Source: DATLGB01 sp038318085 (GTDB taxonomy: Bacteria; Actinomycetota; Thermoleophilia; Solirubrobacterales; Solirubrobacteraceae). Taken from it: a stretch of 19,194 bases of DNA. The number at the start of each line of letters is the position of its first letter. Within the stretch, counting starts at the first letter, position 1. Shown here one piece after another: positions 1 through 5,115 of this stretch. The notes beneath the pieces are model-generated. The model was given only the letters and a program-made list of their open reading frames with translations. It ran no database searches and was not told the origin of the DNA. The position numbers and the translations under genes are program-made. The DNA is taken from assembly GCA_038318085.1 (NCBI GenBank), contig JBBQBV010000066.1, positions 1-19,194 on the forward strand, written 5' to 3'.

Positions 1-65
1 CCGCCCTCGAGCACCGCCATGCACGAGTTCGTCGTGCCGAGGTCGATGCCGATGGTCTTACCCAT
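1..65 (-). CDS. dnaK: Molecular chaperone DnaK (Hsp70), N-terminal fragment
   Basis: Only the first 21 codons lie in the window; the gene continues past the left edge. The translation begins MGKTIGIDLGTTNSCMAVLE, the nearly invariant phosphate-1 motif (IGIDLGTTNS) of the Hsp70 ATPase domain. DnaK is a cytosolic ATP-dependent foldase working with DnaJ and GrpE. The ATG at 65-63 has a strong AAGGAGT ribosome binding site eight bases upstream (74-80), so the start is well supported. Other Hsp70 paralogues such as HscA share this motif, but the exact wording and the strong ribosome binding site favour DnaK. Operon partners would lie outside the window. Confidence 0.9.
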   Translation of the reverse strand, partial: MGKTIGIDLGTTNSCMAVLEG

Positions 66-73
66 GTGTTGCG

Positions 74-80
74 ACTCCTT
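74..80 (-). promoter_or_regulatory. dnaK ribosome binding site
   Basis: Reads AAGGAGT on the minus strand, eight bases before the dnaK ATG. It is one of the few strong Shine-Dalgarno sequences in this window, where most starts lack one. Confidence 0.8.
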
Positions 81-110
81 GGGTGGAAAATCTCAGTGGG
101 GAGAACGTAG

Positions 111-116
111 ATCCTA
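111..116 (-). promoter_or_regulatory. Candidate -10 element for dnaK
   Basis: TAGGAT on the minus strand, about 45 bases upstream of the dnaK ATG, would give a leader of roughly 40 bases containing the ribosome binding site. No good TTGACA-like -35 is visible at the proper spacing. I see neither a CIRCE element nor a HAIR (CTTGAGT-N7-ACTCAAG) operator in the 66-347 gap. Confidence 0.35.
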
Positions 117-177
117 GCGGATCCGATCAGCACGATGATCCTGCCGTTCCAGACCTCGCACCCTGCGGGGGGGCACG

Positions 178-193
178 AACGCGTGAACGCGTG
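178..193. repeat. Two tandem copies of the octamer AACGCGTG
   Basis: Copies at 178-185 and 186-193, each with the self-complementary core ACGCGT, lie in the dnaK upstream region. The gap 66-347 otherwise shows nothing recognisable. A regulator site is possible, but in GC-rich DNA this could be chance. Confidence 0.3.
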
Positions 194-347
194 CGCTCGT
201 CCCCTCTGCACCCAGCCTGCTGTTCAAGCCATAGCTCATCGCCGACCGCGCCGCGACTAGCACCCGGGTGGATGCGATGCACAGCCTTTCCCGGTTCCGG
301 CGCGAACGGAGCCCCTCCCTACCAGCCCGAGCCGTGACGCCGGGACC

Positions 348-1232
348 TCAGCCCTCCGGCAACGGCCGCGGCGGGCGCAGGCGAGGGACGAGGTCCACGG
401 CGAGGATGGCCGCGAAGATCAGGGCCGCGCCCGCCCAGCCGGACAGTGCCAGCGCGTCGCCCGCCAGCAGCCAGCCGAACAGTCCGGCGAAGGCCGGCTC
501 CATCGCGAGGATCAGCGCGGTCCGCGCCGCCGAGGCGTACTGCTGGGCGTAGGTCTGGGCGAAGAACCCGCCGGCGCTGGCGAAGACCGCCGTCACGACG
601 AGGGCGCTCCACACGGCGCCGCCCCGCGGCGCCTCGAGCTGGCCGGCGACCGCCGCTACGACCAGCGAGACCGCTCCGCAGACGGCGAGCTGGACGACCA
701 GGAGCGCGCCGACCTCGGCGCTCGAGACGCCGCGGTCCGTGGCGAGGATGTGCGCCGCGAAGCACAGCGCGCAGCCGACCGCGAGCGCGTCGCCGAGCGG
801 ATGCAGTCCCTCCCCGCCGACCCCCGAGAGCAGCGCGACCCCGAGCGTCGCGAGGCCGGCCGCACCCAGCGCAATGCCGCTCAGCCGGACGCGCAGGACG
901 AGCGCGCCGAGCAGCGGGGTGGCCGGGGTGAAGAGCCCGGTGAGAAAGCCGGCGTTGGAGGCCGTCGTGTGCTGCAGGGCGTAGGTCTGAAGGAAGTAGC
1001 CGGCGGTCAGGAACGCCCCCATCACGACGCCGGCGCGGACCCCGGCGGCGTCGAGCCGGCGCAGCTGGGCGCGGAAGAGCACGGCGACCAGCGCCGCCGC
1101 GCCGAGGAAGCGGTAGGCCAGGAAGGCCGGCACCGGCAGGCTGTCGACCGCGTCCTGGACCATCGCGAAGGTCAGCCCCCAGACCGCGCAGGTCGCGACG
1201 AGCGCCAGCTCGCTCCAGCGGGCGCGCGTCAC
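348..1232 (-). CDS. EamA/DMT-superfamily transporter
   Basis: This 294-residue integral membrane protein has about ten hydrophobic segments arranged as two EamA repeats (roughly residues 8-135 and 150-285). It is the usual size and layout of drug/metabolite exporters of the RhaT/YdcZ type. Typical features are the Trp-Gly near the N-terminus (CAVWGLTFA), NAGFLTGLFTP in the first repeat and EPAFAGLFGWLL in the second. The substrate cannot be told from sequence; amino acids or metabolites are common for the family. The GTG start at 1232 overlaps the TGA of the upstream endonuclease III gene as GTGA, so the two are probably translationally coupled. The physiological link to DNA repair is unclear. 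Confidence 0.85.
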   Translation of the reverse strand: MTRARWSELALVATCAVWGLTFAMVQDAVDSLPVPAFLAYRFLGAAALVAVLFRAQLRRLDAAGVRAGVVMGAFLTAGYFLQTYALQHTTASNAGFLTGLFTPATPLLGALVLRVRLSGIALGAAGLATLGVALLSGVGGEGLHPLGDALAVGCALCFAAHILATDRGVSSAEVGALLVVQLAVCGAVSLVVAAVAGQLEAPRGGAVWSALVVTAVFASAGGFFAQTYAQQYASAARTALILAMEPAFAGLFGWLLAGDALALSGWAGAALIFAAILAVDLVPRLRPPRPLPEG

Positions 1233-1924
1233 GGGGCGACGCCGACCCGCGGGCACATGCGCCGCAACGGGCACGCATCGCAGCGCGGGCGCCGGGCGTG
1301 GCAGGTGCGGCGGCCGTGGCGCAGGAGGTTGACGTGCAGCTCGAGCTCCTCGCCCGGGCGGGTCATGGCGAGCAGGTCGTCGTGGAGCTCGGAAAACGGC
1401 GCACCCGGACGAAACATGCCCAGCCGCGTGACAACGCGGGAGACGTGGGTGTCCACCGGTACATCGCGCATCCCGAAAGAGAACAGCAGCACGCAGGCCG
1501 CGGTCTTGCGCCCGACCCCCGGGAGCGCGCAGAGCTGCGCTCGCGCCTGCTCGACGCTCAGCGCGCCAAGCCCGTCGAGGTCCGGCGGATCCGGAAGCGC
1601 GCGCAGGATCTGCTGGATGCGCAGGGACTTCTGGCGGTGCAGGCCGCCGGGCTGGATCGCCTCCTCGACCTCGGCCAGCGGGGCGTCGCGAACCGCCTCC
1701 CACGAGCCGAAGCGCTCGCGCAGGCGCAGGCGCAGGAAGGCGACGTCGCGGTTGCGGTCGTTGGTGGCCTGGGAGAGGACGGTGAGGACAAGCTCGTCGA
1801 CCGGCGCGCCGTGCGGCGGAACGGACGGCGTCCCGTAGACCGCTCGCAGGCGGTCGCGGACGGCGGCGACGCGGCGACGGCTGGGCGGCCGCCACAGCGG
1901 CCTCGGCACAGTTACAGGTTTCAT
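1229..1924 (-). CDS. nth: Endonuclease III-like DNA glycosylase/AP lyase
   Basis: This 231-residue protein of the HhH-GPD family performs base-excision repair of oxidised pyrimidines by glycosylase plus beta-lyase chemistry. The helix-hairpin-helix LPGVGRKTA carries the catalytic lysine K140, and VDTHV carries the catalytic aspartate D158; their 18-residue spacing matches E. coli Nth. The C-terminus has a perfect C-x6-C-x2-C-x5-C [4Fe-4S] loop (C208, C215, C218, C224). The ATG at 1924 was chosen because the homologous region begins shortly after; longer readings run into the divergent CAP gene. A TACCGT -10-like hexamer lies 12 bases upstream. Its stop overlaps the start of the transporter gene. 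Substrate preference may differ from E. coli Nth. Confidence 0.85.
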   Translation of the reverse strand: MKPVTVPRPLWRPPSRRRVAAVRDRLRAVYGTPSVPPHGAPVDELVLTVLSQATNDRNRDVAFLRLRLRERFGSWEAVRDAPLAEVEEAIQPGGLHRQKSLRIQQILRALPDPPDLDGLGALSVEQARAQLCALPGVGRKTAACVLLFSFGMRDVPVDTHVSRVVTRLGMFRPGAPFSELHDDLLAMTRPGEELELHVNLLRHGRRTCHARRPRCDACPLRRMCPRVGVAP

Positions 1925-1936
1925 CGGCGGAAGCGG

Positions 1937-1946
1937 ACGGTAACTT
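1937..1946. promoter_or_regulatory. Overlapping divergent -10 elements (nth / CAP-domain gene)
   Basis: ACGGTAACTT contains TACCGT reading leftward (1942-1937) and TAACTT reading rightward (1941-1946); both fit TANNNT and share the TA at 1941-1942. The leftward one is 12 bases from the nth ATG, and the rightward one would give a leader of about 30 bases before the CAP-gene TTG. The whole divergent gap is only 61 bases. No convincing -35 boxes were seen. Confidence 0.4.
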
Positions 1947-1985
1947 GAGAACGTCGTAGGGGCAGCGTCCGCACAGGGGGCCGAG

Positions 1986-2489
1986 TTGAAGCTGTACACG
2001 AAGGCGCGCGCGTGTTTCGCGTGCTCGATGACGGCCGTCGCCGTCCTTCCCGCCGGAGCCTCGGCGCGCAACGGCGCCCGGATGGATCGCGCCGAGCGCG
2101 CCGTCGTGCGCGAGCTCAACGCCGTGCGGGCCGGCGGCGGGCGAGCGCCGCTGCGCGCCACCCGCGCGCTCGCGCGCTCGGCGGACTTCCACAGCCGCGA
2201 CATGGGCGACGCGCAGTTCTTCGACCACCCGTCGTCGGACGGCCAGAGCGCATATGACCGCGTGCTGTCGTTTCGGCGCGCGCGCCTGATCGGGGAGACG
2301 CTCGCCTACATGCCGCTCGCGGGCGATCAGTCGCCCGAGCACATCGTCGAGATGTGGATGGCCTCGGCGCCGCATCGCGAGACGCTGCTGACCAGGCGCT
2401 TCCGGCGCATCGGCGTCGCCAGGCGCCGCGGCCTCTACGGCGGCCTCCCCGTGGTCTTCTGGACCGCAGACCTGGCCTCCGCCCGCTGA
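1986..2489 (+). CDS. Secreted CAP/SCP-domain protein (YkwD-like)
   Basis: This 167-residue protein begins with a signal-peptide-like stretch: Lys/Arg near the start, a hydrophobic run at residues 9-24 and an ASA cleavage-type site near 25-27. A CAP (cysteine-rich secretory/PR-1) domain fills the rest. Family marks are ARSADFHSRDM, the FFDHPSSDG histidine segment, the IGETLAYM glutamate segment, and EMWMASAPHRETLL followed by RIGVA. Bacterial CAP proteins are extracellular and of largely unknown biochemical role. The start is TTG at 1986 with a G-rich run a few bases upstream; this choice is uncertain but keeps the signal peptide. It is divergent from nth. Confidence 0.75.
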   Translation: MKLYTKARACFACSMTAVAVLPAGASARNGARMDRAERAVVRELNAVRAGGGRAPLRATRALARSADFHSRDMGDAQFFDHPSSDGQSAYDRVLSFRRARLIGETLAYMPLAGDQSPEHIVEMWMASAPHRETLLTRRFRRIGVARRRGLYGGLPVVFWTADLASAR

Positions 2490-2497
2490 GTGGCCAA

Positions 2498-2503
2498 TAG
2501 GCT
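2498..2503 (+). promoter_or_regulatory. Candidate -10 (TAGGCT) of the PIP synthase gene
   Basis: TAGGCT sits nine bases before the ATG at 2513, in the 23-base gap after the CAP gene. With no Shine-Dalgarno between them, this fits a very short-leader or leaderless transcript. No clear -35 is visible. Confidence 0.4.
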
Positions 2504-2512
2504 CGGGCGAGC

Positions 2513-3121
2513 ATGGCCCGGCCGAAAGCAACCACCGCTCGTGAGTACCAGGCGGTCGTCACCGACCGCCTGATCGAGTCCCGGCTGACGCCCAACACGA
2601 TCTCGATCACCGGCTTCGTGCTGTGCGTCGTCGCGGCGGTGGTCGTGTGGGAGGGCCACTACTTCTGGGGCGGCATCGCGTTCGTCGTCGGCTCCGTATG
2701 CGACACGCTCGATGGCCGCTACGCGCGCGTCTCGGGTAAGGGAACGCCGTTCGGCGCCTTCCTGGACTCCACGCTGGACCGGGTCGAGGAGGGGGTCGTG
2801 CTCGCCGCGATCGCCCACAACTTCGCCCGCGGCGGCGACGACACCGCGGTGGCGGCCGTCGTCATCGCCGTGCTCGCGTCGCTGATGGTCTCCTACACGC
2901 GGGCCCGCGCCGAGGCCCTCGGCGTGGAGTGCAAGATCGGGATCGCCGACCGCGCGGTGCGCGTGGTGATCCTCTCCGCGGGGCTGATCCTCGCGGACCT
3001 GGACCTGATCAAGCCGGCGGTCTACGTGCTCGCCGGCCTCGCGCTGGTCACCGTCGTCCAGCGCATCTGGCACGTCCGCGGCGAGCTGGTCAAGCGCGTC
3101 GAGCCCGCCCCAGAGCCGTAA
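2513..3121 (+). CDS. CDP-alcohol phosphatidyltransferase, probable phosphatidylinositol-phosphate synthase
   Basis: This 202-residue membrane enzyme contains the full CDP-alcohol phosphotransferase signature D64-x2-D67-G68-x2-A71-R72-x8-G81-x3-D85-x3-D89, which binds Mg and the CDP-diacylglycerol. Hydrophobic segments follow around residues 30-63, 93-125 and 148-183. The later segment SYTRARAEALG with an IADRAVR stretch resembles the actinobacterial PgsA1 type, which joins inositol-1-phosphate to CDP-diacylglycerol to make phosphatidylinositol phosphate. The next gene makes that inositol phosphate, which strongly supports this over phosphatidylglycerophosphate or cardiolipin synthase. The specificity call is inference from motif and context. 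The start has a TAGGCT -10-like hexamer nine bases upstream and no Shine-Dalgarno. Confidence 0.82.
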   Translation: MARPKATTAREYQAVVTDRLIESRLTPNTISITGFVLCVVAAVVVWEGHYFWGGIAFVVGSVCDTLDGRYARVSGKGTPFGAFLDSTLDRVEEGVVLAAIAHNFARGGDDTAVAAVVIAVLASLMVSYTRARAEALGVECKIGIADRAVRVVILSAGLILADLDLIKPAVYVLAGLALVTVVQRIWHVRGELVKRVEPAPEP

Positions 3122-3184
3122 CAACCGGGTCGTCGCGGGGTGATGCTCCGTGGACGACGATTTCACCAAAGAGAGAGAACACAG

Positions 3185-4396
3185 TTGCCCAAGACCACCA
3201 ACGGTCACCCCAACGGCTCCGCTTCAAGCGGCGCCCGTCGCCAGCAGGACAAGGTGCGCGTCGCCATCATCGGCGTCGGCAACTGCGCCTCCTCCTTCGT
3301 GCAGGGCGTCCAGTACTACCGCGACGCCGACGCGTCCCAGCCCGTGCCGGGCCTGATGCACGTAGACCTCGGCGGCTACCACATCTCTGACATCGAGTTC
3401 ACCGCCGCGTTCGACATCGACGCGGAGAAGGTCGGCAAGGACCTGTCGGAGGCGATCTTCTCCGGGCAGAACAACACGCTCAAGCTCGGTGACGACGTCC
3501 CGAAGCTCGGGGTCAAGGTCCGGCGTGGCATGACCCACGACGGCCTGGGCAAGTACCTGTCGCAGAAGATCGCGAAGGCTCCCGGCGAGACGGCGGACAT
3601 CGTCGGGATCCTCAAGGACTCAAAGACCGACGTCGTGGTCTCCTACCTGCCCGTCGGATCCGAGCAGGCGACCAAGTGGTACGTCGAGCAGGTCCTCGAC
3701 GCGGGCTGCGGCTTCGTGAACTGCATTCCGGTATTCATCGCCCGCGAGCACTACTGGAGCGAGCGCTTCGTCAAGGCCGGCCTGCCGATCATCGGCGACG
3801 ACATCAAGTCCCAGGTCGGCGCGACGATCGTCCACCGTGCGCTCGCCCGCCTCTTTCACGAGCGCGGCGTCAAGCTGCTGCGCACGTCCCAGCTGAACGT
3901 CGGCGGCAACATGGACTTCTTCAACATGCTCGAGCGCGAGCGCCTGGAGTCCAAGAAGATCTCCAAGACCAACGCCGTCACCTCGATCATGGGGCATGAC
4001 CTGCCCGCCGACGACGTGCACGTCGGACCGTCGGACTACGTGCCGTGGCTGACCGACCGCAAGTGGGCCCACATCCGCGCCGAGGGCCAGGCGTTCGGCG
4101 ACGTGCCGCTGAACCTCGAGCTCAAGCTCGAGGTCTGGGACTCGCCGAACTCGGCCGGCATCGTCATCGATGCCGTGCGCTGCCTGAAGCTCGCGCTCAA
4201 CCACGGGCTCGCCGGCCAGCTCGACGGTCCCTCGTCGTACCTGATGAAGTCCCCGCAGAACCAGCGGCCAGACGACCAGGCGCGACTGCTCACCGAGGAG
4301 TTCATCGCCGCGTACGCGCGCTCGCAGCCGACGGCCGACGCCGCCCGCGCCGGCGCCGAGCTGGCCTCCAGGGCCGCCTTGACGGTCGAGCCCTGA
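3185..4396 (+). CDS. ino1: myo-Inositol-1-phosphate synthase (inositol-3-phosphate synthase)
   Basis: This 403-residue protein converts glucose-6-phosphate to inositol phosphate using NAD. A Rossmann motif VAIIGVGNCASS lies at about residues 25-36, and the hallmark GDDIKSQVGATIVHRAL and LNVGGNMDFFNM segments of the actinobacterial Ino1 family follow. I chose the TTG at 3185, preceded by a GAGAG-rich sequence at good spacing; in-frame ATGs at 3140 and 3143 would add 14-15 residues with no family similarity. It lies 63 bases downstream of the PIP synthase gene on the same strand, most likely in one transcript that couples inositol-phosphate production to lipid synthesis. The first 20 or so residues are low-complexity Asn/Ser/Gly/Gln. 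Confidence 0.92.
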   Translation: MPKTTNGHPNGSASSGARRQQDKVRVAIIGVGNCASSFVQGVQYYRDADASQPVPGLMHVDLGGYHISDIEFTAAFDIDAEKVGKDLSEAIFSGQNNTLKLGDDVPKLGVKVRRGMTHDGLGKYLSQKIAKAPGETADIVGILKDSKTDVVVSYLPVGSEQATKWYVEQVLDAGCGFVNCIPVFIAREHYWSERFVKAGLPIIGDDIKSQVGATIVHRALARLFHERGVKLLRTSQLNVGGNMDFFNMLERERLESKKISKTNAVTSIMGHDLPADDVHVGPSDYVPWLTDRKWAHIRAEGQAFGDVPLNLELKLEVWDSPNSAGIVIDAVRCLKLALNHGLAGQLDGPSSYLMKSPQNQRPDDQARLLTEEFIAAYARSQPTADAARAGAELASRAALTVEP

Positions 4397-4495
4397 GATC
4401 AGCCTATGTGTCGAAGTACTCGACGGCGGGGGCCCGGCACTTGCGGGAGGCACGATTTCTGCCATCATCTGGTGAAGTTGCTGGTGCGGTAGAGC

Positions 4496-4501
4496 GGGAG
4501 G
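4496..4501 (+). promoter_or_regulatory. vapB ribosome binding site
   Basis: GGGAGG lies five bases before the ATG at 4507. It is a clear Shine-Dalgarno, unlike most neighbouring genes. The gap 4397-4506 upstream has a weak TTGCGG/ATCATC pair spaced 17 bases (4441-4469) and a short inverted repeat at 4410-4424; neither is convincing. Confidence 0.6.
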
Positions 4502-4506
4502 CGACA

Positions 4507-4704
4507 ATGCGGACGACACTTGCCCTGGACGACGACCTGATCGCGGAAGCACAGCGGCTCACAGGGACGAACGAGAAGAGCGCTCTCGTGCGTGAAGCCC
4601 TGCGCGCCCTGATCGAGCGAGAGAGCGCCCGCCGTCTGGCCAGGCTGGGAGGTAGCTCGCCCGCGCTCACCGAGACCCCAAGGCGTCGCCTCGAACCTCG
4701 GTGA
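4507..4704 (+). CDS. vapB: VapB-type antitoxin
   Basis: This 65-residue protein has a ribbon-helix-helix type N-terminus (RTTLALDDDLIAEAQRLTG) and the SALVREALRALIERE helix typical of VapB antitoxins. It should bind its operator DNA through the N-terminus and cover the VapC active site with its Arg/Pro-rich C-terminal tail (about residues 45-65). The last codons overlap the toxin start as GTGA, the usual coupled antitoxin-toxin order. The module sits between ino1 and the glycosyltransferase-PHP gene on the same strand. Confidence 0.85.
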   Translation: MRTTLALDDDLIAEAQRLTGTNEKSALVREALRALIERESARRLARLGGSSPALTETPRRRLEPR

Positions 4705-5105
4705 TCCTTGTCGACACGTCCGTCTGGATCGACCACCTCAGGGCGGGAAGCGCGACGCTTGCCCGCTTGCTCGAGCGTGGTGCCGTCCTGGGTCATCCGT
4801 GGGTGGTCGGAGAGCTCGCGCTCGGCCAGCTCGGTCAGCGTGGAGAGGTCCTCGGGCTGCTTGGCAGCCTTCCTCAGGCCACCGTCGCAACGCCGGCCGA
4901 GATCCTGACGCTGATCGAGCGCCATGAGTTGCACGGGGTCGGCATCGGCTACGTCGATGCGCAGCTGGTGGCGGCGACGAAGCTCACCCCGGGGGCGGCG
5001 CTCTGGACCACCGATCGGCGCCTTGTCGCCGTCGCCTCGCGTGTTGGACATGCCTTCGATCCCGAAGGCGCCGGCGCGAGCTACCCCCAGACGGGCGGGG
5101 TCTAG
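4701..5105 (+). CDS. vapC: VapC toxin, PIN-domain ribonuclease
   Basis: This 134-residue single PIN domain begins MILVDTSVWIDHLR. The four acidic metal-binding residues expected for an active VapC are visible: D5, E38 (VVGELALG), D86 (GYVDAQLVAA) and D105 (TTDRRL). VapC toxins cleave tRNA or rRNA and are neutralised by the cognate VapB. The GTG start at 4701 overlaps the vapB stop. Length and motif order are normal, so I expect an intact toxin. Its target cannot be read from sequence. Confidence 0.88.
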   Translation: MILVDTSVWIDHLRAGSATLARLLERGAVLGHPWVVGELALGQLGQRGEVLGLLGSLPQATVATPAEILTLIERHELHGVGIGYVDAQLVAATKLTPGAALWTTDRRLVAVASRVGHAFDPEGAGASYPQTGGV

Positions 5106-5108
5106 GAT
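5103..5108 (+). promoter_or_regulatory. Candidate -10 (TAGGAT) of the glycosyltransferase-PHP gene
   Basis: TAGGAT overlaps the vapC TAG stop and ends seven bases before the GTG at 5116. This spacing fits leaderless transcription starting at or next to the start codon, which would make the gene independent of vapBC. The AGGA within it could alternatively be read as a weak Shine-Dalgarno. Confidence 0.4.
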
Positions 5109-5115
5109 CCCGCCG

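Noticed and set aside
348..2531. A 727-codon open frame on the minus strand
   Set aside because: Only its last 294 codons (from GTG 1232) show transporter features; the remainder overlaps nth and the CAP gene in another frame and is Arg/Pro/Ala-rich shadow sequence.
3140..3184. Upstream ATG starts for ino1
   Set aside because: The extra 15 residues (MMLRGRRFHQRERTQ) have no family similarity, while TTG 3185 has a better-placed purine-rich upstream sequence. Not fully excluded.
4410..4424. Inverted repeat GTCGA-AGTAC-TCGAC as an ino1 terminator
   Set aside because: Only a five-base stem and no T-run; it could equally be part of a vapB operator or chance.
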